Source: CAIWHR01 sp963741355
GTDB lineage: Bacteria; Pseudomonadota; Gammaproteobacteria; Burkholderiales; Casimicrobiaceae
DNA length: 64,000 bases
NCBI GenBank assembly: GCA_963741355.1
Contig: CAVUIG010000002.1
Coordinates: 13,238 to 77,237, forward strand
Direction of reading: 5' to 3'
The notes below the pieces were generated by a model. The model was not told the DNA's origin. It was given only the letters and a program-made list of their open reading frames with translations, and made no database searches. Positions 36,110-44,325 of this stretch are shown piece by piece (the first letter of the stretch is position 1; each line of letters begins with the position of its first letter). The translations under genes were made by a program, and so were the position numbers.

Positions 36110-36987
36110 TGGACTCGAAGAACGTCGCATTTCTGGGACTGGGCGTGATGGGCTATCCGATGGCGGGACATCTCGCCAAGGCCGGCCATCGCGTGACCGT
36201 CTACAACCGCAGCGCCGACAAGGCGGTCCGCTGGGTCGCGCAGCACGGCGGCAAGCACGCGGCCACTCCCGCAGCGGCGGCGGGCGGCGCCGATCTCGTG
36301 ATGATGTGCGTCGGCAACGACGACGACGTGCGCGCGGTCGCGCTCGGCGGTGACGGCGCGCTCGCCGGGATGCGCGCCGGCGCGGTGCTGGTCGACCACA
36401 CGACGGCGTCGGCGAGCGTCGCCCGCGAAGTTCACGCGGCGGCGAAGGCGCGCGGCGTCGGCTTCCTCGATGCGCCGGTGTCGGGCGGCCAGGCGGGCGC
36501 CGAGAACGGCAAGCTGACGATCATGGTCGGCGGCGACGCCGACGTGTTCGCGCAGGCCGAGGCCGCGCTCGCGCACTATGCGCGCGCGGTCACGCGGATG
36601 GGCGCCGCGGGAAGCGGACAGCTCACCAAGATGGTCAACCAGATCTGCATCGCCGGGCTCGTGCAGGCGCTCGCCGAGGGGATCAACTTCGCGCAGCGCG
36701 CCGGGCTCGACGCGGAGCTCGTGCTCGACGTGATCGGGAAAGGCGCCGCGCAATCGTGGCAGATGGACAACCGCGGCAAGACGATGGTCGCGGACAAGTT
36801 CGATTTCGGATTCGCCGTCGATTGGATGCGCAAGGATCTCTCGATCTGCGCGGCGGAAGCGCGCGCCAACGGCGCCGCGCTGCCGGTCACCGCGCTGGTC
36901 GACCAATTCTATGCGCGAGTGCAGGCGATGGGAGGCGCGCGATGGGACACGTCGAGCCTGATCCGCGTGCTGCGCAACACGAAGTGA
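36109..36987 (+). CDS. NAD(P)-dependent 3-hydroxyisobutyrate/tartronate-semialdehyde-type dehydrogenase
   Basis: A 292-residue beta-hydroxyacid dehydrogenase. N-terminal cofactor motif VAFLGLGVMGYPMAGHLAKA, substrate-binding DAPVSGGQAGAENGKLTIMV and the catalytic lysine in GSGQLTKMVNQICIAGLVQA. The Arg after YNR in TVYNRSADKA suggests a preference for NADPH. Family members reduce tartronate semialdehyde, succinic semialdehyde or oxidise 3-hydroxyisobutyrate. The gene starts on the last base of the SemiSWEET stop and ends overlapping the next gene's GTG. Confidence 0.88.
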   Translation: MDSKNVAFLGLGVMGYPMAGHLAKAGHRVTVYNRSADKAVRWVAQHGGKHAATPAAAAGGADLVMMCVGNDDDVRAVALGGDGALAGMRAGAVLVDHTTASASVAREVHAAAKARGVGFLDAPVSGGQAGAENGKLTIMVGGDADVFAQAEAALAHYARAVTRMGAAGSGQLTKMVNQICIAGLVQALAEGINFAQRAGLDAELVLDVIGKGAAQSWQMDNRGKTMVADKFDFGFAVDWMRKDLSICAAEARANGAALPVTALVDQFYARVQAMGGARWDTSSLIRVLRNTK

Positions 36988-37499
36988 AGCGGCTCGCCGC
37001 GCGGCATTTCACGGTGACGATCGTGCGGACCCTCGGTTACGGGCTCGGCATCGCGGCGCTCGTCGCGGCGAGCGCGGCGGGCGCCGCCGACATCAAGCTC
37101 ATGAATGCCTGGGTGCGGCCGATGCGGGCCGGCGACAAGGCGGTTCCGGCATTCGTCGACATCAAGACCGACGCCGCGGTGACGCTGGTCGAGGCGAGCT
37201 CTCCGGTGGCGAGATCCGTCGCGATCATGCTGGAGGGCGACAGCGACGGCAGCGGGAAGCCGCCGCCGCTGTCGGAAACGAAGCGCTTCGAGGTCCCGGC
37301 CGGCGCGGGCCGGCGGCTCGCGCTCAACGGCGATCACCTCGAGCTGCGCGGCATCCTCGAGACGAGGTTGAGCGGCGCGAAGGTTCCGCTGCAGCTGACG
37401 TTCGTCGACGAGAAGGGCAAGCGGATCGTCGTCGAGACCGTCGCGACGGTGCGCGGCCTCGTTCCGCGCTCGGCGCTGCCGCCCGACGCCGGGGACTGA
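36984..37499 (+). CDS. PCuAC-like periplasmic protein lacking the copper ligands
   Basis: A 171-residue exported protein; the GTG start overlaps the previous stop (GTGA). The signal peptide is GYGLGIAALVAASAAGAADI. The mature part follows the PCu(A)C cupredoxin-like layout: NAWVRPMRAGDKAVPAFVDI, LVEASSPVARSVAIMLEG, EVPAGAGRRLALNGDHLELR and PLQLTFVDEKGKRIVVE. The family copper site needs an HxM-type cluster near the middle and a second His-x-Met; here the first is replaced (VAIMLEGDSDGSG) and only one His (GDHLE) remains. Copper delivery to cytochrome oxidase is therefore doubtful. Confidence 0.75.
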   Translation: MKRLAARHFTVTIVRTLGYGLGIAALVAASAAGAADIKLMNAWVRPMRAGDKAVPAFVDIKTDAAVTLVEASSPVARSVAIMLEGDSDGSGKPPPLSETKRFEVPAGAGRRLALNGDHLELRGILETRLSGAKVPLQLTFVDEKGKRIVVETVATVRGLVPRSALPPDAGD

Positions 37500-37529
37500 C
37501 GCCGCGTCCGGCGGTGCCCTGCGTGCGCC

Positions 37530-37973
37530 TCATGCCGGCGCGGGAACGCGGTCGCCGTCGATGATCACGATCTCGTGCGTCACCTCGGCCGTTTTCGCGA
37601 GCATCTGTGTCGCGGAGCAGTACGTGTCGTGCGAAAGCCTGACGGCGTGCGTGACCCGCTGCGGGTCGAGTCCGCGCCCTGCCACCGAATACTTGAAATG
37701 GACCCGGGTGAACACCCGCGGCGGCGTTTCCGCGCGCTCGGCATGAGCCTCCACCACGCAGTCGGCGATCGGCTGGCGCGCCTTGCGCAGGATGGTCACG
37801 ACGTCGTACGCCGTGCAGGCGGTCGCCCCGGTCAGAAAGAGCTCCATCGGGCGCGGTCCGAGGTCGCGCCCACCCCCCTCCGGGGCGCCGTCGATGACGA
37901 GCGCGTGCCCGCTGCCGGTCTCGCCGATGAAGCTCACGTTTTCGACCCATTTCACCCTGGTTTTCATCGTCAT
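37530..37973 (-). CDS. OsmC/Ohr-family protein
   Basis: A 147-residue member of the OsmC-like family. The two reactive cysteines are in FLTGATACTAYDVVTILRK and SHDTYCSATQML, and the middle contains VEAHAERAETPPRVFTRVHF. These dimeric proteins reduce organic or lipid hydroperoxides through the cysteine pair. The first residues (MKTRVKWVENVSFIGETGSG) match the YhfA/OsmC-like subgroup rather than Ohr. It is convergent with the PCuAC gene and reads away from the 542-base gap upstream. Confidence 0.88.
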   Translation of the reverse strand: MTMKTRVKWVENVSFIGETGSGHALVIDGAPEGGGRDLGPRPMELFLTGATACTAYDVVTILRKARQPIADCVVEAHAERAETPPRVFTRVHFKYSVAGRGLDPQRVTHAVRLSHDTYCSATQMLAKTAEVTHEIVIIDGDRVPAPA

Positions 37974-38168
37974 GCCTTTCGCAACCCGTCGACCGATACT
38001 TTGACCCGTTCATGCCCCGACCGGCTCGCGGAGACTGTGCAATCCGGTATGTTTGTGAGTGCACACTATCGTGGCGGTGATCGACCAATAGCGATCGCAA
38101 CGTCTAAGCTCGCGAACCGCCGCGAATGTTGCCTTGTGCAATGCAATATGCGAGCATATGCACGTCGG

Positions 38169-38269
38169 CAGTCCAGGAGATCCCAAGTCTCTCCTGCCGG
38201 CCATTCCTCCCTTTCCTCCTCCTAGGGTGGAATCCTCTGAGCGCGGCCCGAAACGGCCGCGCTTTTTTT
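38169..38269 (+). ncRNA. Candidate small RNA with C-rich anti-Shine-Dalgarno stretch
   Basis: Inside the 542-base gap between osmC-like and rplM a compact transcription unit can be drawn. A promoter-like TTGTGC-N17-TATGCA lies at 38134-38162. The RNA would begin near 38169 and contains hairpin 1 (AGGAGA at 38175-38180 with TCTCCT at 38190-38195, extended by CGGC/GCCG), then an unpaired pyrimidine run with two CCTCC blocks (38206-38210 and 38215-38219) and CCTCCTCC, and finally a strong terminator with seven Us. About 100 nt. The C-rich loop could pair with ribosome-binding sites. No open frame fits. Everything but the terminator is inference. Confidence 0.5.
38240..38269 (+). terminator. Strong Rho-independent terminator
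   Basis: AGCGCGGCC pairs with GGCCGCGCT around a six-base loop and is followed by seven Ts. No protein gene on the plus strand ends nearby (the PCuAC gene stops 740 bases upstream), which is why a small RNA is suspected. Confidence 0.88.
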
Positions 38270-38430
38270 GCCCGGACACCTCCTGATGGCCATGCCGACA
38301 TGATGCCAAAATCGGGCGATTGCGGTGCAACATATCGACGTGGATCGATGGCCCGCCGACCGCCCGCGGCAATCCCGCGCGCGGAGGCATTGCCGGCACC
38401 CGCGGCGCCGATTTCCGGCAGCCGGTCGCC

Positions 38431-38460
38431 TTGACCAAGGCGGCAAAAATCCATTATCAT
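38431..38460 (+). promoter_or_regulatory. Promoter of rplM-rpsI
   Basis: TTGACC (38431-38436) and TATCAT (38455-38460) with an 18-base spacer form a good sigma-70 promoter 56 bases upstream of the rplM ATG. The resulting leader of about 50 bases contains CAGCCCGGGGACG, which could fold but does not match a leader motif I know. Confidence 0.7.
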
Positions 38461-38515
38461 GCAAGACTTTGCTGAATCTTCAGCCCGGGGACGAAAGTGC
38501 GCCGGGTACGTCTTC

Positions 38516-38944
38516 ATGAAAACCTTCTCCGCCAAGCCGCAGGACATCACGCGGGACTGGTTCGTGGTCAACGCCACGGACAAGGTGCTCGGCCGCCTTG
38601 CGAGCCAGATCGCGCTGCGCCTGCGCGGCAAGCACAAGCCGATCTTCACCCCGCACATGGACACGGGTGACTTCATCGTCGTCACCAACGTCGAAAAGCT
38701 CCGCGTCACCGGCAACAAGGCCGAGGACAAGCTCTATCACCGCCACAGCGGCTACCCGGGCGGCATCTCGACCACCAATTTCTCGCGCATGCAGGCCCGG
38801 TTCCCCGGGCGCGCGCTCGAGAAGGCGGTCAAGGGGATGCTGCCGAAGGGCCCGCTCGGCTACAAGATGCTGAAGAAGCTCAAGTGCTACGCGGGCGATG
38901 CGCACCCGCACGCGGCGCAGCAACCCAAACCTCTGGACATCTGA
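38516..38944 (+). CDS. rplM: 50S ribosomal protein L13
   Basis: A 142-residue ribosomal protein, the standard length. Family sequence is intact: DWFVVNATDKVLGRLASQIA, the KHKPIFTPHMDTGDFIVVTN block, KLYHRHSGYPGGIS and MLPKGPLGYKMLKKLKCYAG. ATG 38516. First gene of the L13-S9 operon and an early assembly protein of the large subunit. Five bases separate it from rpsI. Confidence 0.99.
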   Translation: MKTFSAKPQDITRDWFVVNATDKVLGRLASQIALRLRGKHKPIFTPHMDTGDFIVVTNVEKLRVTGNKAEDKLYHRHSGYPGGISTTNFSRMQARFPGRALEKAVKGMLPKGPLGYKMLKKLKCYAGDAHPHAAQQPKPLDI

Positions 38945-38949
38945 AGAAA

Positions 38950-39342
38950 ATGATCGGCAACTACTATTACGGCACCGGCCGGCGCAAGAGCGCCGTCGCG
39001 CGCGTGTTCCTCAAGAAGGGCACGGGCACCATCGTCGTCAACGACAAGCCCGCCGACGAATTCTTCTCGCGCGACACCGGCCGGATGGTCATTCGCCAGC
39101 CGCTGAAGCTCACCAATCACGAGGCGACGTTCGACATCATGATCAACGTCGAGGGCGGCGGCGAATCGGGCCAGGCCGGCGCGGTCCGCCACGGCATCAC
39201 CCGGGCGCTGATCGACTACGACGCGGCGCTCAAGCCCACGCTGTCGAAGGCCGGGCTGGTGACGCGCGACGCGCGCGAGGTCGAGCGCAAGAAGGTCGGT
39301 TTCCACAAGGCGCGCCGGCGCAAGCAGTTCTCCAAGCGCTGA
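38950..39342 (+). CDS. rpsI: 30S ribosomal protein S9
   Basis: A 130-residue small-subunit protein with the invariant YYGTGRRKSAVARVFL start, GGGESGQAGAVRHGITRAL in the middle and the basic C-terminal tail ending RRRKQFSKR, which reaches the P-site tRNA. Full length. Co-transcribed with rplM and closed by a hairpin 20 bases downstream. Confidence 0.99.
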   Translation: MIGNYYYGTGRRKSAVARVFLKKGTGTIVVNDKPADEFFSRDTGRMVIRQPLKLTNHEATFDIMINVEGGGESGQAGAVRHGITRALIDYDAALKPTLSKAGLVTRDAREVERKKVGFHKARRRKQFSKR

Positions 39343-39361
39343 CGGCACCGTAGCACGCATT

Positions 39362-39390
39362 GCGAAGGCCGCCCGCGAGGCGGCCTTCGC
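39362..39390 (+). terminator. Hairpin after rpsI
   Basis: GCGAAGGCCGCC pairs perfectly with GGCGGCCTTCGC (12-bp stem, five-base loop). No T run follows, so it may act as a stabilising 3' hairpin or a Rho-assisted terminator. Beyond it, before argC, a 10-base unit (GAGCGCAAAT) is repeated twice near 39480-39500. Confidence 0.6.
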
Positions 39391-39514
39391 GTTCATGGAA
39401 TCGGCGATTCATCGCGCCGCGCGGAAATGGCGCTGCGCGAGCCGGTGCTAAGATTCCATCGCTCGCATCGACGCAAATGAGCGCAAATGAGCGCAGATTG
39501 ATCGAGGTAGGTTC

Positions 39515-40547
39515 ATGCTGAAGATCGGCATCGTCGGGGGCACCGGATACACGGGCGTCGAGCTCTTGCGCCTGCTCGGCGTCGCATCCGGAGGCCGACG
39601 TGCGTGCGATCACTTCGCGCGGCGAAGCGGGCACCGCCGTCGCCTCGATGTTTCCCAGCCTGCGCGGCCGCTACGACCTCGCGTTCACCGACCCCGCGAA
39701 GACCGACCTCACCCAATGCGACGTCGTGTTCTTTGCAACGCCGCACGGCGTTGCGATGGCGCAGGGTCCCGCGCTGGTCGCGGCCGGGGTGAAGATCATC
39801 GATCTCGCCGCGGACTTCCGGATCAAGGATCCCGCGCTGTTCGAGCAGTGGTACAAGCTGCCGCACACGTGTCCAGATCTTCTCGCCGAGTCGGTCTACG
39901 GCCTGCCCGAATTCCACCGCGACGAGATCCGCAAGGCGCGCGTCGTGGGGAACCCCGGCTGCTATCCAACGTCAATCCAGCTGGGATTCATCCCGCTGCT
40001 CGAGGCCGGCATCGTCGACACCGAACATCTCATCGCCGACTGCAAGTCCGGCGCCTCCGGCGCGGGTCGCAAGGCCGAGGTCGGCCTGCTCCTGGCCGAG
40101 GCCTCCGACAATTTCAAGGCCTACGGCGTATCCGGCCACCGGCACCACCCGGAGACCGTGCAGGAACTCGCGGCGCACAGTGCCACGCCGGTGAAGCTCG
40201 TGTTCACGCCGCATCTGCTGCCGATGATCCGCGGCATTCACTCGACGCTGTATGCGCGGCTCACCCGCACCGACGTCGACCTGCAGGCGCTGTTCGAGAA
40301 GCGTTATGCCGGCGAGCCGTTCGTCGACGTGATGCCCGCAGGGTCGATGCCGGACACGCGCAGCGTGCGCGCGTCGAACGTCGCGCGCATTGCCGTGCAC
40401 CGACCGGGCAATGCCGACATGGTCACGGTGCTGGTCGTCGAGGACAATCTCGTCAAGGGCGCCGCGGGGCAGGCGATCCAGAACATGAACCTGATGTTCG
40501 GATTGCCCGAGACGACAGGGCTCACCGCGCTTCCTGTGCTTCCGTAG
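39515..40547 (+). CDS. argC: N-acetyl-gamma-glutamyl-phosphate reductase (frame break)
   Basis: About 343 residues after repair. NADPH-dependent reduction of N-acetylglutamyl phosphate in arginine synthesis. N-terminus MLKIGIVGGTGYTGVELLRL; one extra base near 39584 breaks the frame, and its removal gives LLGVHPEADVRAITSRGEAG, in line with the family. Catalytic Cys in VVGNPGCYPTSIQLGF; His in SGHRHHPETVQEL; C-terminus NADMVTVLVVEDNLVKGAAG. The position after rplM-rpsI and before DUF6776-bactofilin is the conserved betaproteobacterial order. Confidence 0.95.
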
Positions 40548-40630
40548 CCGCGAGACGCGCCTTGGCGATACCCGTCTCTTGGCGCCGCGCGCGTCAGTTC
40601 TTCAAGCATTTCCGCATCGACGCCCCGCGG

Positions 40631-41338
40631 ATGGCGGTGCGCTCGCACCTGCCATGGCCGTGGCGCGCGGTGGTGGTGCTGACCCTGCTCGCGATCATTG
40701 GCGGCATGTGGTGGTGGGGATTCGACTTCGGGCAGATCCTGGGCGGCTTCAACCGCAAGGAAATCGAGGCGAAGCAGTCCGCCCTCGAAGCCGAGGCCGA
40801 CAGCCTGCGCACCGAGGCGAGGACGCTTCGCGCGCGCAATTCCGAGCTCGAGACCGAACTCGCGATGGCGAAAGGGGCGCAGGACACGCTGTCGAAGCAG
40901 ACGCAGGAGCTCAGCACCGAGAATTCGCAGGTCAAGGAAGAGCTCGCGTTCCTGCAGAAGCTCGTCGCCGACTCCAACAAGCAGGTCGGGCTCGGGATCC
41001 AGCGCTTCGCGGTCGAGCGCGAGCGCGGCAACGCCTGGCATTTCAGCCTGCTCCTGGTCCGCGGCGGCAGCCCGACCGACGAATTCGAAGGCAATCTGAA
41101 GGTCACGGTGACCGTGCAGGTGCCGGCAGGCGGCGGCGCGCCGCGCCCGGTGACGCTGATGCTGCCGGAGGACCAGCCGGACACCGCCCAGGCGCTGCGC
41201 CTCAAGTTCAAGTATTATCAGAGGGTAGAGGGATCCTTCCAGGTCCCGGAAGGCGGATCGGTGCGCTCGCTCGTCGCCCGGGCGTTCGAAAACGGGCAGA
41301 CCAGTCCGCGCGCCACCCGGAACCTTGTGGTTCCGTAA
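40631..41338 (+). CDS. DUF6776-like membrane-anchored coiled-coil protein
   Basis: A 235-residue protein: one N-terminal transmembrane segment (AVVVLTLLAIIGGMWWW), a coiled coil over about residues 45-115 (QSALEAEADSLRTEARTLRA, ENSQVKEELAFLQKLVADSN) and a C-terminal beta-rich domain (WHFSLLLVRGGSPTDEFEGN, ALRLKFKYYQRVEGSFQVPE) that should face the periplasm. ATG 40631 gives a clean start before the membrane segment; earlier in-frame TTG codons are possible. It is followed after 10 bases by bactofilin, the expected partner in this neighbourhood. A role in envelope or cell-shape assembly is inference. Confidence 0.82.
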   Translation: MAVRSHLPWPWRAVVVLTLLAIIGGMWWWGFDFGQILGGFNRKEIEAKQSALEAEADSLRTEARTLRARNSELETELAMAKGAQDTLSKQTQELSTENSQVKEELAFLQKLVADSNKQVGLGIQRFAVERERGNAWHFSLLLVRGGSPTDEFEGNLKVTVTVQVPAGGGAPRPVTLMLPEDQPDTAQALRLKFKYYQRVEGSFQVPEGGSVRSLVARAFENGQTSPRATRNLVVP

Positions 41339-41348
41339 AGGAGGCCCC

Positions 41349-41756
41349 ATGTGGCAACGCAAGAAGCACACGGCGCCGCAAAAGCGCATTGACAGCCTGA
41401 TCGGCGCCGGCACCGTGGTCGAGGGCAACGTGATGTTCAGCGGCGGATTGCGCATCGACGGCCAGGTTCGCGGCGACGTCGTCGCCGCCAACGGCGATCC
41501 GTGCACGCTCGTCGTCAGCGACCAGGCGAAGGTCGACGGTGAAATCCGGGTGTCGCACGTCGTGGTGAACGGGGCGGTCAACGGCCCCGTCATCGCGAAC
41601 GACTACCTCGAATTGCAGCCAAATGCGCGGATTACCGGCGATATCACGTACCGGACGCTCGAAATCCACGTCGGCGCGGTGATCCAGGGACGGCTCGACC
41701 ACGTCGAACCCGGCACCGCCTCCGTGGTCGAATTGAAGCGCGCCATATCCGATTGA
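41349..41756 (+). CDS. Bactofilin (polymer-forming cytoskeletal protein)
   Basis: A 135-residue bactofilin with a short basic N-terminus (MWQRKKHTAPQKRIDSLIGA) and beta-helix turns GTVVEGNVMFSGGLRIDGQV, GEIRVSHVVVNGAVNGPVIA and NARITGDITYRTLEIHVGAV. AAAGGAGG four bases before the ATG is the strongest ribosome site in the area. Filaments of this protein probably scaffold the coiled-coil protein upstream and a peptidoglycan hydrolase; an M23 peptidase gene lies 3 kb away. Confidence 0.92.
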   Translation: MWQRKKHTAPQKRIDSLIGAGTVVEGNVMFSGGLRIDGQVRGDVVAANGDPCTLVVSDQAKVDGEIRVSHVVVNGAVNGPVIANDYLELQPNARITGDITYRTLEIHVGAVIQGRLDHVEPGTASVVELKRAISD

Positions 41757-41883
41757 CCGATTTGCCGGACCGGGGGGTGCTGATGCCCCGGCCGCAGCCC
41801 TGACCGTCCCCATCGGCGGCAGGGTTGCGGCGCGAAGGGGGTGGTCCGATAATGAGCGCAATGCCCAGGCGCAAGGAGCTTTG

Positions 41884-42234
41884 ATGAACGCAGTAACCGA
41901 AATGCCCGCCCCGCTGGTCTTCACCGACAACGCGGCGATGAAGGTGAAGTCGCTGATCGAGGAGGAAGGCAACCCCGAGCTCAAGCTGCGCGTGTTCGTG
42001 ACCGGCGGCGGCTGCTCAGGCTTCCAGTACGGCTTCACGTTCGACGAGGTCGTCAACGACGACGACACGTCGATGGAGAAGAACGGCGTCACGCTGCTGA
42101 TCGACCCGATGAGCTACCAATACCTGGTCGGCGCCGAAATCGACTATACCGAGGGCCTCGAGGGCGCGCAGTTCGTGATCAAGAACCCCAACGCCCAGAC
42201 GACTTGCGGCTGCGGCTCGTCGTTCTCCGTCTGA
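41884..42234 (+). CDS. erpA: Iron-sulfur cluster insertion protein
   Basis: A 116-residue A-type carrier with the three conserved cysteines, one in VFVTGGGCSGFQYGFTFDEV and two in AQTTCGCGSSFSV. It receives a cluster from the ISC or SUF scaffold and delivers it to apoproteins such as IspG/IspH. ATG 41884 follows a short leader; a GC hairpin (around 41770-41790) lies between the bactofilin gene and this one. Length is normal for ErpA. Confidence 0.95.
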   Translation: MNAVTEMPAPLVFTDNAAMKVKSLIEEEGNPELKLRVFVTGGGCSGFQYGFTFDEVVNDDDTSMEKNGVTLLIDPMSYQYLVGAEIDYTEGLEGAQFVIKNPNAQTTCGCGSSFSV

Positions 42235-42257
42235 ATTCCTCCTTTCGTGACGCACGC

Positions 42258-42288
42258 ACGGGGCCCCTGCGGGCCCCGTTGCTTTTTC
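42258..42288 (+). terminator. Rho-independent terminator after erpA
   Basis: ACGGGGCCC pairs with GGGCCCCGT around CTGC, followed by TGCTTTTTCC, 24 bases past the erpA stop. Confidence 0.88.
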
Positions 42289-42352
42289 CGGGCCCGGTCA
42301 CCGCTGCCCTGCGCATGAATCCGGCTGCGACTGGCGCCACGCCCCGTTCACC

Positions 42353-43201
42353 ATGAAGATCCCCAAACGGCTGAAGCCGCTCCACGATGACGGCCTGATC
42401 GACACCGTCGTCCGCCAACTGATGAGCGGCAAGGAAGCGATGGTCTTCGTCGTGCGCTGCGGCGCGGAGACGCGCTGCGCGAAGGTCTACAAGGAGGCCG
42501 ACAAGCGCAGCTTCCGGCAGGCGGTCGACTACACCGAGAACCGCAAGACCAAGAACACGCGGCAGGCGCGCGCGATGGCGAAGGGCACGCGCTTCGGGCG
42601 CAAGGCGCAGGAAGACGCCTGGCAGAACGCCGAGGTCGACGCGCTGTTTCGGCTGGCCGCCGCCGGCGTGCGCGTGCCGACGCCGTATCTCTTCCACGAA
42701 GGCGTCCTGCTGATGGAGCTCGTCACCGGCGACGATGGCGACGCGGCGCCGCGCCTCGCCGATCTCGAGTTCACGCCGGAAGTGGCGCGCGCGCATCACG
42801 ATCGCCTGATCCGCGAGGTCGTGCGCATGCTGTGCGCCGGCGTCGTGCACGGGGACTTGAGCGAGTACAACATCCTGGTCGGCGCCGACGGGCCGGTCAT
42901 CATCGACCTGCCGCAGGCGGTGGATGCGGCCGGCAACAATCACGCGCCGAAGATCTTCGAGCGCGACGTCGCGAACCTGCGCAGCTGCTTCGGCCGGTAC
43001 GCTCCCGAATTGCTCGCCACCAACTACGGGCAGGAAATCTGGGCGCTCTATGAAGCGGGCACGCTGCAGCCGGATACGCCGTTGACCGGCCGCTTCGAGC
43101 GCGCCGAGAAGGCGGTCGATCTCGAGGGCGTGATGCAGGAAATCGACGACGCGCGCTTCGAGGAGGCGGCCCGAAAGCTGCGCCTGCAGGGCGTGACCTA
43201 G
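42353..43201 (+). CDS. RIO1-family atypical serine protein kinase
   Basis: A 282-residue RIO kinase. Features: GKEAMVFVVRCGAETRCAKV with the ATP-binding lysine of subdomain II, the RIO-specific flexible region RKTKNTRQARAMAKGTRFGR, the catalytic loop GVVHGDLSEYNILVGADG and the metal-binding PVIIDLPQAVDAAG. Eukaryotic and archaeal RIO kinases act in small-subunit maturation; bacterial ones are less studied, and proximity to ribosomal-protein genes here is loose. Its stop codon TAG overlaps the stop of anmK on the other strand (shared CTAG). Confidence 0.9.
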   Translation: MKIPKRLKPLHDDGLIDTVVRQLMSGKEAMVFVVRCGAETRCAKVYKEADKRSFRQAVDYTENRKTKNTRQARAMAKGTRFGRKAQEDAWQNAEVDALFRLAAAGVRVPTPYLFHEGVLLMELVTGDDGDAAPRLADLEFTPEVARAHHDRLIREVVRMLCAGVVHGDLSEYNILVGADGPVIIDLPQAVDAAGNNHAPKIFERDVANLRSCFGRYAPELLATNYGQEIWALYEAGTLQPDTPLTGRFERAEKAVDLEGVMQEIDDARFEEAARKLRLQGVT

Positions 43202-44300
43202 CGCGGATAGATCGCACCCAGCACACGCGGCCCGCGCGCGCCGGTCACCGCCGGCAGGCTTCCCGGACGCCCGGCGAGCGCCTCGCGCGCGAGCCACGCG
43301 AACGCCAGCGCTTCGACGTGCGCCACATCCACCCCGCGATCGGCAGTCGTCGCGACCCTCCGCGGCGTGAGCAGAGCTCCCAGCGCGGCCATCAGGTGAG
43401 CGTTCATCGCACCGCCGCCGCAGACCAGGATTTCCCTTGCGCCGGCGCATTCGGCGCGAATCGCGTCGGCGATCGTGCGCGCCGTCAGCGCGACGAGCGT
43501 CGCCTGCACATCGGCGGGCCGCAGCGTCCGGCCGGCGAGCTTCGCGTCGATCCAGTCCGCATCGAAGAGATCGCGGCCGGTGCTCTTCGGCGGTTTGCGC
43601 GCGAAATAAGGCTCCTCCGTGAGCGCGTCGAGCAGCGCCGCATCGATGCGCCCCGTCGCGGCCCATCGCCGCCATCGTCATAGGCGCCGCCGCGGTGCCG
43701 CGCATGCCACAGATCGAGCAATACGTTGCCGGGACCGGTGTCGAAGCCGCGCACGGGGCCCGCCGGCGGAAGATCGGTGACGTTGGCGATGCCGCCGATG
43801 TTCACGATCACGCGGTGCGTATCGCCGCCGAACAGCGCCGCGTGAAACGCCGGCACGAGCGGTGCGCCCTGCCCTCCCGCGGCGACGTCGCGGCTCCTGA
43901 AATCGGCGACGACCGTCACGCCCGTGCGCTCGGCGACGCGCGCCGGATTGTTGAGCTGCAGCGTCCAGCCTTCGTCCGGCCGGTGCCGCAGCGTCTGGCC
44001 GTGAACGCCGCACGCGACGATCGCGCCATTGGCCACGCCGGCCGCGCGCATCGCCTCGTTGATCGCGTCGGCGTACGTGTCGGCAAGCGCGTTGGCGGCG
44101 CGCGCCGCGCGCGCAAGCTCGTCGGGCCCGGATCGCTGCAGCGCGAAGAGCTCGGCGCGCAACTCCGGCGCGAACGGCCGATGCGCCGCGGCGAGAAGCT
44201 CGCACGGACCGCCTTTCAATGGCGCGAAATCGGCGACGACGGCGTCGACGCCGTCGAGGCTCGTGCCCGACATCACCCCGGCGTAGAGCTCGCGTTGCAC
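43198..44300 (-). CDS. anmK: Anhydro-N-acetylmuramic acid kinase (frame break)
   Basis: About 367 residues. Phosphorylates and opens 1,6-anhydro-MurNAc during peptidoglycan recycling. N-terminal ATPase fold LYAGVMSGTSLDGVDAVVAD, ACGVHGQTLRHRP, HRVIVNIGGIANVTDLPPAG and GFDTGPGNVLLDLW. The frame breaks near 43669, here by loss of one base; beyond it the sequence resumes RWAATGRIDAALLDALTEE, PKSTGRDLFDADWIDA and ILVCGGGAMNAHLMAAL. It is convergent with the RIO kinase gene (the stops share CTAG) and lies 25 bases after the M23 peptidase gene. Confidence 0.93.
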
Positions 44301-44325
44301 GGGACGAGGCGGCGGCGCGCCGGAC

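Noticed and set aside
34241..36130. A 629-codon open frame on the minus strand
   Set aside because: Antisense shadow of argH and the SemiSWEET gene.
39470..39500. Short direct repeats before argC as a regulatory array
   Set aside because: Only two copies of GAGCGCAAAT plus a partial third; too short to separate from chance.
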